Shown: in pieces, positions 1 through 5,495 of the stretch
Numbering within the stretch: the stretch's first letter is position 1
Layout: each line of letters begins with the position of its first letter
DNA from: Wenzhouxiangella sp.
GTDB lineage: Bacteria; Pseudomonadota; Gammaproteobacteria; Xanthomonadales; Wenzhouxiangellaceae
Assembly: GCA_007119095.1 (NCBI GenBank)
Contig: SKQI01000204.1
Location: 1-7,885, forward strand
Direction: 5' to 3'
Length of the DNA stretch: 7,885 nucleotides
Made by a program: the position numbers and the translations under genes
Notes under the pieces: model-generated
What the model was told of the DNA's origin: nothing
What the model saw: the letters and a program-made list of their open reading frames with translations, nothing else
The model's database searches: none

Positions 1-154
1 ACGCATGGCCCATGTGCAGGGTGCCGGTCACGTTCGGTGGCGGCAGCAGGATGCAATAGGGCTCGCCCTGGCCCCGCGGCTGAAAACAGCCCTGGGCTTC
101 CCACTGGTCATACCAGTGCTGCTCGATCTGATCGGGGTTGTATGTCTTTTCCAT
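1..154 (-). CDS. valS: Valyl-tRNA synthetase, N-terminal fragment (cut by window edge)
   Basis: Only the first 51 codons are present; the gene continues past the left edge. The enzyme is a cytoplasmic class I aminoacyl-tRNA synthetase that charges tRNA-Val with valine. The visible protein begins MEKTYNPDQIEQHWYDQWEA, the usual ValS opening, and residues 38-51 read PPPNVTGTLHMGHA, the ATP-binding HIGH region of ValS (H47 to H50 here as HMGH). The ATG at 154-152 matches the normal family start. No convincing Shine-Dalgarno sequence precedes it; the leader just upstream is C- and A-rich and then enters the 7-bp repeat array. It is the last visible gene of the minus-strand pepA-holC-valS series, a common gammaproteobacterial order, so it is probably at least partly transcribed from upstream. 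Identity is close to certain; completeness cannot be judged. Confidence 0.95.
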   Translation of the reverse strand, partial: MEKTYNPDQIEQHWYDQWEAQGCFQPRGQGEPYCILLPPPNVTGTLHMGHA

Positions 155-173
155 GTTGGGTTGGGGCAGCGGG

Positions 174-281
174 TCAGGGTTCAGGGTTCAGGGTTCAGGG
201 TTCAGGGTTCAAGGTTCAAGGTTCAAGGTTCAAGGTTCGGTCTCGTTTTTCCTGAAACCGGAACCCGTAACCCGGAACCCG
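174..281. repeat. Facing arrays of a 7-bp tandem repeat (holC-valS gap)
   Basis: From 174 to 236 there are nine perfectly phased heptamers on the plus strand: five copies of TCAGGGT (174-208) followed by four of TCAAGGT (209-236). After a 17-bp T-rich spacer (237-253) come four more phased heptamers in inverse orientation: GAAACCG, GAACCCG, TAACCCG, GAACCCG (254-281). Their reverse complements are variants of the same GGGTTC core. The element can therefore fold as an imperfect hairpin with many alternative registers. It starts directly after the holC stop codon and ends 19 bp before the valS ATG, so it forms most of the valS leader in a co-transcript. Its function is unknown; it could be an mRNA processing or stability structure, or a dispersed intergenic repeat. 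Confidence 0.9.
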
Positions 282-683
282 TTATTTCAATACATGATGC
301 TTCACTTCCGCGCCACGCTGTTTCCATGCTTTCCAGCGCTCGCGCAGTTTTTCCTTCAGCGTTTCGTCCGGGGGAACGATTTCCAGAATGCGCTGGAAGC
401 GGCCGCCGGGCAGCGGGGATGAGGGATCCAGGTTGATCAGGATTTCGGCCTGGTCGGGGGCATCTTCAAGCAGGCGGATGGGGGCGCGCTCGGTACCGAT
501 CTCGTGCGGCAGGAAACGGCCTTCCGGCTCTTGCCACAAGCGCTCGTCAAGCTGCTCCAGCACGGCCCGGTCGCCAACCACGGCGATGGTTTCGCTCTTC
601 GGCCATGCCCGCCCGACCAGCACCGTGGCAACAAACAGCGGATCACTGAACCGCCCGCTCAACTCATAAAAATCAACCTGCAT
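282..683 (-). CDS. holC: DNA polymerase III chi subunit
   Basis: The product is a 133-residue protein, close to the roughly 145 residues of E. coli HolC. Chi pairs with psi in the clamp-loader complex of the replicative polymerase and links it to single-strand binding protein on the lagging strand. The family pattern is visible: VDFYEL at 3-8, a conserved LDERLW at 45-50, FLPH at 57-60, ILINL at 81-85, RILEIV at 98-103 and RERWKAWKQRG at 114-124, ending with the basic, histidine-containing tail usual for chi. The ATG at 683-681 is chosen because the N-terminus lines up with the family; the upstream sequence shows only a weak GAGA. It sits between pepA and valS on the same strand, the conserved order, with 104 bp to pepA and 127 bp to valS. 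Both gaps contain repeat elements. Confidence 0.93.
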   Translation of the reverse strand: MQVDFYELSGRFSDPLFVATVLVGRAWPKSETIAVVGDRAVLEQLDERLWQEPEGRFLPHEIGTERAPIRLLEDAPDQAEILINLDPSSPLPGGRFQRILEIVPPDETLKEKLRERWKAWKQRGAEVKHHVLK

Positions 684-707
684 TGATCAGATTCTCAAGA
701 TTTTTTT

Positions 708-777
708 AACCACCGAAAACATCGAATTCACCGAAGGATTTTCTGTTTTTTCGGTGTCTTCGGTGTTTTCGGTGGTT
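708..777. repeat. 70-bp palindrome made of 9-bp repeats (pepA-holC gap)
   Basis: Two 28-bp arms (708-735 and 750-777) are reverse complements with three mismatches and a 14-bp T-rich loop. The outer 13 bp (AACCACCGAAAAC at 708-720, GTTTTCGGTGGTT at 765-777) match perfectly. Each arm is itself three phased 9-bp units. Left: CACCGAAAA, CATCGAATT, CACCGAAGG (711-737). Right: TTTTCGGTG, TCTTCGGTG, TTTTCGGTG (748-774). It fills most of the gap between the pepA stop and the holC ATG. It would make a stable hairpin in a pepA-holC transcript, but in that direction it is followed by a run of A, so it is not a standard intrinsic terminator. It resembles the dispersed palindromic repeats seen in many proteobacterial intergenic regions. 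Confidence 0.92.
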
Positions 778-787
778 CCCCGCTTTT

Positions 788-2287
788 TTAGTTCTTGACA
801 GAGCCCCAGCCGCCGGCGTTGGTGGCCAGCCATTCGACCAGCATGCCGACCGGGCGGCCGGTGGCGCTTTCGGGTTTACCCCACTGCCAGGCGCTGCCGG
901 CGATGTCGATATGGGCCCAGCGCTGGCCCTCGGCGAAGCGCGCCAGGAAGCAGCCGGCGGTAATGCTGCCGGCCGGCATGCCGCCTAAGTTCTTCATGTC
1001 GGCAAACGGGGTTTCGATCTGCTCCTGATAGTCATCCCATAGCGGCAGGCGCCAGCCGCGGTCGGCGGCACCGTGGCCAGCGGCCAGCAGTTCTTCGGCC
1101 AGCTCGTCGTCCTGAGTCATGATGCCCGAGGCATGGTGGCCCAGGGCAACCACGCAGGCGCCGGTCAGGGTGGCGATGTCAACCATCTTGGCCGGCTTCA
1201 GGTTCTGGCCGGTCCAGTAGATGGCATCGGCCAGGATCATTCGGCCCTCGGCATCGGTGTTGTGCACCTCCACGGTCTTGCCGGACATGGTGGTGATGAT
1301 GTCACCAGGTCGGTAGGCCTTACCGTCGGGCATGTTTTCAACCGCCGCGACCACGCCTTCGACGTTGATCGGCAGCTTCAGGCGGGCGACGGCTTCCATT
1401 ACCGCAATGGTGGTGGCCGCGCCGCACATGTCGAACTTCATCTGCTCCATCAGTTCGCGCGGCTTGATCGAGATGCCGCCGGTGTCGAAGGTGACACCCT
1501 TGCCGACCATCGCCAGCGGCGCCTCGCCCTCCTTGCCGCCGCGCCAGCTCAAGCGGATCAGGCGCGAGGGGTTGACGCTGCCCTGACCGACGGCCAACAG
1601 CGCATTCATGCCCAGATCGGCCATCTGGTCTTCATCAAGGATTTCGACTTCCAGGCCGTCATACGCTGCGGCCATGCGCTCGGCCGTTTCGGCCAGGTAC
1701 ACCGGTGTGCAGATATTCGGCGGCGCATCGCCCAGGTCACGGGCCAGCTGCACGCCAGCGGCGATGGCCGAGGCGATGGCCAGTTGGGTGTCGGCACCAT
1801 CGGCGGCCGGAAAACTGACTGATCCGGTTGCCGGCGGGGCGTCATCCTTGGGCTTTTTGGTCGCGGTGTAAATGTAGTCGGCGTAGGCCAGTGCGATAGC
1901 GGCCTGGCGCAGTTTCCAAGCGTCGTCGCGGTCGCTGACCGGGCAGTCCGCCAGCAGGCAGTGGGCAGACTGGGCACGCGACTGGCGCAGTGCCTTGCCG
2001 GCGGCCTGAACGGCCTTGGTAAAGGCGATGCCGTTGAACTTTTCGGATTTGCCCAGTCCCACCACCAGGACTCTACCGGCCTTGATGCCGGGGAGAGCGT
2101 GCAGAATCAGGGTCTTGCCTGCCCCGCGCGGCAGATCGCCGGATTCCAGCAGTCGGCTGAAGACGCCGTCGCTGGCTTGATCCAGTTGGCTCAGGTGGTC
2201 ATTGAAATTCTGGTCCTGAAAGAGGCCGACAATCAGGCAGTCGGTGGCAAGCTGGCTAGCGGCGTCGCTTAAGGTTGTAAACTGCAT
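788..2287 (-). CDS. pepA: Leucyl aminopeptidase (M17 family, PepA)
   Basis: The product is a 499-residue M17 aminopeptidase (E. coli PepA has 503) that removes N-terminal residues from peptides in the cytoplasm, using two metal ions. The catalytic domain is intact: VGKGVTFDTGGISIKP at 261-276 gives K263, D268 and K275; MKFDMCGA at 283-290 gives D286; and the signature NTDAEGRM at 343-350 gives D345, E347 and R349. These are the expected metal and catalytic residues. The ATG at 2287-2285 is preferred over one 22 codons upstream because it has AAGGAA 10 bp ahead and gives the normal family N-terminus. In E. coli, PepA also binds DNA as a carAB repressor and as an accessory protein for Xer recombination at plasmid sites; whether this one does cannot be read from sequence alone. 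It is the first gene of the minus-strand pepA-holC-valS series and divergent from lptF. Confidence 0.98.
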   Translation of the reverse strand: MQFTTLSDAASQLATDCLIVGLFQDQNFNDHLSQLDQASDGVFSRLLESGDLPRGAGKTLILHALPGIKAGRVLVVGLGKSEKFNGIAFTKAVQAAGKALRQSRAQSAHCLLADCPVSDRDDAWKLRQAAIALAYADYIYTATKKPKDDAPPATGSVSFPAADGADTQLAIASAIAAGVQLARDLGDAPPNICTPVYLAETAERMAAAYDGLEVEILDEDQMADLGMNALLAVGQGSVNPSRLIRLSWRGGKEGEAPLAMVGKGVTFDTGGISIKPRELMEQMKFDMCGAATTIAVMEAVARLKLPINVEGVVAAVENMPDGKAYRPGDIITTMSGKTVEVHNTDAEGRMILADAIYWTGQNLKPAKMVDIATLTGACVVALGHHASGIMTQDDELAEELLAAGHGAADRGWRLPLWDDYQEQIETPFADMKNLGGMPAGSITAGCFLARFAEGQRWAHIDIAGSAWQWGKPESATGRPVGMLVEWLATNAGGWGSVKN

Positions 2288-2297
2288 GCGCTTAAGG

Positions 2298-2303
2298 TTC
2301 CTT
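2298..2303 (-). promoter_or_regulatory. Ribosome binding site of pepA
   Basis: AAGGAA on the minus strand lies 10 bp before the ATG at 2287. The longer in-frame ATG at 2353 has no such sequence ahead of it, so this site decides the start. Confidence 0.6.
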
Positions 2304-2392
2304 GTGCTTGATCTTTGGGTGTTTGGCACGGGGATGCTGACCGCACCTGCCATTGGCGGCTTGATCGGTCACCCACGCTCATCGAATACACC

Positions 2393-2421
2393 ATTGTAAC
2401 CCTCTCGGAATGCGATGTTGA
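2393..2421 (-). promoter_or_regulatory. Candidate sigma-70 promoter of pepA, overlapping the lptF start
   Basis: On the minus strand TCAACA (2421-2416, four of six matches to TTGACA) is followed after exactly 17 bp by TACAAT (2398-2393, five of six matches to TATAAT). This would start transcription about 100 bp before the pepA ATG. The -35 box covers the second to seventh bases of lptF, so polymerase bound here would sit over the divergent gene's initiation region. This is inferred from consensus only. Confidence 0.45.
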
Positions 2422-3482
2422 TCCTGCAGAAATACCTGTTTCGCGAAGGTTTGCTGGCCAGCCTGGCCAGCCTGGTGGTGTTCATGGTCATCATTCTCGC
2501 GCTGTTCTTTGCCGAGGTGATGGGCGATGCCGCCCAGGGGCGTCTTCCCGCGTCCAGCATTCTGCTGCTGCTGTTGCTGCGCCTGCCTGAAGCCTTGCAG
2601 ATGGTGGCGCCGCTGGCATTGATGACCGGTGTGCTACTGACCTGGGGGCGCTTGGGCGAGCAGTCTGAACTGGCCGTGATGCGGGGTGGCGGTCTGGCAT
2701 TCAGCCGCGCGCTGTTGCCGGTGTCGGGCTTGGCCCTATGCTGGGCTGCGGGTTTGCTGGCGGTATCCGGTTGGCTGGCGCCGTATGCCAGTGAGCGCAC
2801 CGGTCTGATGCTCGAGGACGCTGCTCGTCAGGCCTTGTTGTCCGGGCTGCAACCAGGGCGATTCAACAAAATGGATCAGGGCAGGCTAACGGTCTATGTC
2901 GGTCAGGTCGATCGGGCGGATGGTAGTCTGGGCGATATCCTGGTGCAGTTCGACGATGAACGATATCCGGAGCTGTTGACGGCCAGCAGAGGCCGGCTCT
3001 GGATAGATCAGGAAGACGGCACCCGTTACCTGTCCTTGTTCGATGGCCAGCAGGTTCAGCATGCGAGTGAGCGCGGCGATAGCGGGATGCGGGAAATCCG
3101 TTTCGAGCGAAACGATGTGCGTTTGCCGCAGCCGGTTCTGGATGGTTTTGGTGAGGAGACGGCCAAGCCGTTGCCGGCATTGTGGCCGACTTCGACGGCT
3201 GCCGAGTTTCGCGAACTGCACTGGCGTTTGGCATCACCGATAGCTGCGCTCATGTTGGCATTGCTTGCTGTTGCACTCGCTGTTCGATTGCCGCGGCAGG
3301 GTCGCTTTGGCAGCCTTGTACTGGCTTTGTTGATCTACCTGGTTTACAGCAATGCCATCCATGCCGGTTTGCTCTGGATGGAGCAGAGAAATGTACATTC
3401 AGGCCTCGGACTATGGCCGCTGCACTGGGTTTTGGTTCTGATCATGGCCGTGATGCTGATTCGGCAGTGGCGACGATGGTAG
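2415..3482 (+). CDS. lptF: LPS export ABC transporter permease LptF
   Basis: The product is a 355-residue inner-membrane protein of the YjgP/YjgQ family. With LptG and the ATPase LptB2 it extracts lipopolysaccharide from the inner membrane and feeds it to the periplasmic Lpt bridge. The layout fits the family: hydrophobic segments near 14-36, 48-76 and 97-121, a soluble periplasmic domain at about 125-270 (the beta-jellyroll region), then segments near 272-291, 299-321 and 335-350. The N-terminus MLILQKYLFREGLLASL and the region SELAVMRGGGL (84-94) match LptF. The start is the ATG at 2415; its Shine-Dalgarno is poor (CGGAA close by). It overlaps lptG by 7 bp and is divergent from pepA, the common gammaproteobacterial arrangement. 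LptF rather than LptG is assigned by order (first gene, next to pepA). Confidence 0.95.
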   Translation: MLILQKYLFREGLLASLASLVVFMVIILALFFAEVMGDAAQGRLPASSILLLLLLRLPEALQMVAPLALMTGVLLTWGRLGEQSELAVMRGGGLAFSRALLPVSGLALCWAAGLLAVSGWLAPYASERTGLMLEDAARQALLSGLQPGRFNKMDQGRLTVYVGQVDRADGSLGDILVQFDDERYPELLTASRGRLWIDQEDGTRYLSLFDGQQVQHASERGDSGMREIRFERNDVRLPQPVLDGFGEETAKPLPALWPTSTAAEFRELHWRLASPIAALMLALLAVALAVRLPRQGRFGSLVLALLIYLVYSNAIHAGLLWMEQRNVHSGLGLWPLHWVLVLIMAVMLIRQWRRW

Positions 3483-4552
3483 GCGTGGGGCTTCTGACTC
3501 GCTATGTGGTTGGCCGGGTATTGCTGGGTGTGTTGGCAGTCAGCGTGCTTCTGGTTGGTCTTTACACGCTGGTCGAGCTGGTGCGCGAAACCAGGGCGCT
3601 GGAAGCGGGCTATGGTTTTGTCCAGATGCTCTGGTACCTCATCCAGACCATGCCACGGCGGCTCTACGACGTTTTTCCGTTTGCCGCGTTGATCGGGGCA
3701 TTGATGGGGCTGGGGGTCCTGGCTGCGGGCAATGAGCTGGTCGCCATGCGGGCAGCGGGCTTCGATCGTCTTCAGGTGTCACTGCGTGCGCTGCTGGCCA
3801 TTGTCCTTTGCCTGGTCTTGCTGGTGCTGCTCTCTGAGAGCACCATTCCACGCCTGGAAAGCCAGGCACGGGCGGACAGAGAGGCCGCCCGTAGTGGCCA
3901 GGTTTATCAGGGAGAGTTCGGGTCTCTTTGGCTGCGCGACGGACCGCGTGTAATTCGGATCGGTTACTCGGCCTGGTTGCCCAGCGACCAGCTGGAGTTT
4001 GGCGAGCTGCTGATTTACCAGTTGAGCAACGATATGCGTCTGGCCGAAATCATTACGGCCGAACGCGCTCGGCATGATGGTGTTGCCTGGCAGCTCGAAC
4101 AGGTCGAACGCTGGCCGGTCAATGATCGATCCGGGCGGCAGCTGTTCGACAGCCTGGAAATGGGGTCGGGGTTGAGCCCGGAACTGTTTGCCGCCACCGT
4201 CGCCCGGCCGCGGCTGCTGCCCACTGCAGACCTGCTGGAGATGCTCAAGTTTCTTCAGCGCAACGAGCTCGACACGCTGCCTTATCAGCGCGCGCTGTGG
4301 TCACGAATTGTTTATCCGCTGAACGTGCTGGTCATGGTGCTGGTTGGCCTGCCTTTTGTCTTTCGTGGGAGTCGTCAGCAGGGGCAGGGATTGCGCTTGT
4401 TTGTTGGTGTTGGGTTGGGTTTGCTCGTGTTCGTGCTTGTGCGTTTGTTTGAGGGTCTGGCCGCGGTCATACCGATTCCGGTCTGGCTGACTGCCTTTTT
4501 GCCGGCATTGGTGATTGCATCCGGCATGGTGGTGGTTGCGCGACGCTTGTAG
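3476..4552 (+). CDS. lptG: LPS export ABC transporter permease LptG
   Basis: The product is a 358-residue partner of LptF in the LptB2FG exporter. The order of parts is the same: membrane segments at about 12-35, 64-84 and 101-120, a periplasmic domain at about 125-275, then segments at about 279-297, 305-325 and 333-354. Typical LptG stretches are LLTRYVVGRVLLGVL near the start, FPFAALIGALMGLGVLA (67-83) followed by ELVAMRAAGFDR (87-98), and RALWSRIVYPLNVLVM (272-287). The reading frame stays open far upstream inside lptF, but the family N-terminus and length point to the ATG at 3476, whose first seven bases lie within the end of lptF. That overlap suggests translational coupling, which would help keep the two subunits in equal amounts. 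A GTG three codons later is a possible alternative start. Downstream it converges with the RDD gene across a 57-bp gap in which I see no clear terminator. Confidence 0.95.
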   Translation: MVGVGLLTRYVVGRVLLGVLAVSVLLVGLYTLVELVRETRALEAGYGFVQMLWYLIQTMPRRLYDVFPFAALIGALMGLGVLAAGNELVAMRAAGFDRLQVSLRALLAIVLCLVLLVLLSESTIPRLESQARADREAARSGQVYQGEFGSLWLRDGPRVIRIGYSAWLPSDQLEFGELLIYQLSNDMRLAEIITAERARHDGVAWQLEQVERWPVNDRSGRQLFDSLEMGSGLSPELFAATVARPRLLPTADLLEMLKFLQRNELDTLPYQRALWSRIVYPLNVLVMVLVGLPFVFRGSRQQGQGLRLFVGVGLGLLVFVLVRLFEGLAAVIPIPVWLTAFLPALVIASGMVVVARRL

Positions 4553-4609
4553 TGAGCGCGACGATCTCGAAGCAGAGGTTGGTTGGGTCGCTGACTTGAT
4601 TTTCGCGTT

Positions 4610-5089
4610 CTAGTTTTTGACTTTGGTCTGTTTGGGTTTTCTTTTTTCCGCTTTCGTTACCACCAGCTGGGTACCACTGGCCAGGTCATGCCAGGTTTTG
4701 CGTTGTGGGTGGATCAGGCTCCAGGCGAAGCCGAGCCCCAGTGTGCCTAGCGAAGCGATTGCTACGACGAAGCGGACCAGGGAAGTCAACCAGCTGATGG
4801 GTTGTTGCGTTCCCTGGATGCGAATGTGCCAGGCCTTCATGCCCAGTGTCTGACCGCCACGCCAGGAGATGGCGAAGTAGGCCCAGGCCACGACCAGTAG
4901 GTAGAGTTGGAAGACAGGGTTGGATGCATTGACTTCCGAGCCCAGCGGAATGACCACAATCGTGGCTGCGATCATCCAGAGACCGACAAGTAGTAAACCG
5001 TCGTAGATCATCGCGGTGAGACGGCGCAGCAGCCCGCAGAGCTTGGGAGTTGCTTGTGCTGTCACAGGGCTTGAAGCATCACTGGACAA
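4610..5089 (-). CDS. RDD-family membrane protein (TTG start)
   Basis: The product is a 159-residue protein of the RDD family, small integral membrane proteins of mostly unknown function. The family's spaced residues are present: RRLTAMIYD at 22-30 with R23 and D30, then WRGGQTLGMKAWHIRI (76-91), then RKTWHDLASGTQLVV (130-144) with D135. Hydrophobic segments lie at about 31-50, 60-77 and 104-126. The end is a basic tail, KAEKRKPKQTKVKN (146-159), likely cytoplasmic. No ATG is available before residue 27; the TTG at 5089-5087 has GAGGT seven bases upstream, and an in-frame TGA lies just beyond that, so TTG is the best start. Some RDD proteins act as sodium/proton antiporters, but nothing here shows that. 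It converges on lptG and is probably a single-gene unit. Confidence 0.87.
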   Translation of the reverse strand: MSSDASSPVTAQATPKLCGLLRRLTAMIYDGLLLVGLWMIAATIVVIPLGSEVNASNPVFQLYLLVVAWAYFAISWRGGQTLGMKAWHIRIQGTQQPISWLTSLVRFVVAIASLGTLGLGFAWSLIHPQRKTWHDLASGTQLVVTKAEKRKPKQTKVKN

Positions 5090-5096
5090 TGATTTG

Positions 5097-5101
5097 ACCT
5101 C
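5097..5101 (-). promoter_or_regulatory. Ribosome binding site deciding the TTG start of the RDD gene
   Basis: GAGGT on the minus strand ends seven bases before the TTG at 5089, the ideal distance. Without it the reading frame would lack a credible start near its 5' end. Confidence 0.65.
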
Positions 5102-5143
5102 GATTCATCTAGTGGTTATGGTTCGATAGTGTACGTTGTCAGC

Positions 5144-5160
5144 CTTGATCCAAGATCAAG
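5144..5160. promoter_or_regulatory. Perfect 17-bp palindrome, operator-like
   Basis: CTTGATC and GATCAAG are perfect inverted repeats around CAA. The half-sites TTGAT and ATCAA are those of FNR/Anr boxes, but FNR sites have four bases between them and this has five, so it is not a canonical site. It lies about 55 bp upstream of the RDD gene's start and about 200 bp before the candidate promoter of the H1-like gene, so the RDD gene would be the more likely target. Confidence 0.4.
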
Positions 5161-5339
5161 TGCTTTCAATGTTGGCTGCCGTTTCGTGTCCAATTTCTAT
5201 CTGGATACCGTGTGGGCAGACTTGGGCCAGGTATTTTAAGGGGCACCTTTGCAAGAATCTCGTGTCTTGGTTATTGCTGAATTTGTTTAAACATCACGAA
5301 AAACCCGGCAAAGCGTTATCGTTCCGGCGCGTGTCGCGC

Positions 5340-5385
5340 TTGACATGTTCAGTAAAGCCTGATATTCGACTGGCAATGGTAAGAT
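5340..5385 (+). promoter_or_regulatory. Candidate promoter region of the H1-like gene
   Basis: A perfect TTGACA lies at 5340-5345, but the -10 at 17 bp spacing (TATTCG, 5363-5368) is poor. Further on, TGGTAAGAT (5377-5385) fits an extended -10 box (TG, one base, then four of six matches to TATAAT) without a good -35. One of these probably drives the H1-like gene and xerD, leaving a leader of roughly 100 bases. This is a consensus-based inference. Confidence 0.35.
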
Positions 5386-5480
5386 ACAAGCGCAGCCGAT
5401 GAGTTGCGTCATGATGTGAGGGAAGCTCGGGGCCGCTGCTCCAGCCTGTAATCTAAAACAGACTAGTCTTGTCAAGACCG

Positions 5481-5487
5481 AGGAGGT
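5481..5487 (+). promoter_or_regulatory. Strong ribosome binding site of the H1-like gene
   Basis: AGGAGGT is a full match to the anti-Shine-Dalgarno end of 16S rRNA and lies eight bases before the ATG at 5496. It selects this ATG over an upstream in-frame start at 5469 and predicts high expression. It is the strongest such site in the window. Confidence 0.8.
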
Positions 5488-5495
5488 CAGTACTG

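Larger units (their letters stand above)
5090..5495. other. 406-bp non-coding region between the RDD gene and the H1-like gene
   Basis: This divergent intergenic region has no ORF with a recognisable protein; an 88-codon open frame starting with TTG at 5136 shows no family features and no ribosome binding site. It holds the RDD ribosome binding site, a 17-bp palindrome (5144-5160), a 10-bp palindrome TGTTTAAACA (5284-5293), promoter-like boxes (5340-5385), overlapping inverted repeats (5460-5478) and the strong ribosome binding site of the H1-like gene. Base composition is visibly less GC-rich than the flanking genes. Confidence 0.6.

Noticed and set aside
174..236. The 7-bp repeats as a CRISPR array or as telomere-like DNA.
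   Set aside because: No spacers separate the units, so it is not CRISPR; an internal location between two core genes rules out a telomere reading.
708..787. The 70-bp palindrome as the intrinsic terminator of pepA.
   Set aside because: In the pepA direction the hairpin is followed by A residues, not T, and the downstream genes holC and valS are normally expressed with pepA.
1073..1822. A 249-codon open frame on the plus strand inside pepA.
   Set aside because: It lies entirely antisense to a fully conserved pepA with intact catalytic motifs and shows no family features; typical of GC-rich antisense frames.
3182..3475. Possible 98-residue N-terminal extension of lptG.
   Set aside because: It lies inside lptF in another frame, has no homology to the LptG N-terminus, and the ATG at 3476 gives the normal length.
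5136..5402. An 88-codon open frame in the RDD/H1-like intergenic region.
   Set aside because: TTG start, no ribosome binding site, no recognisable domain, and it overlaps palindromes and promoter-like sequences.
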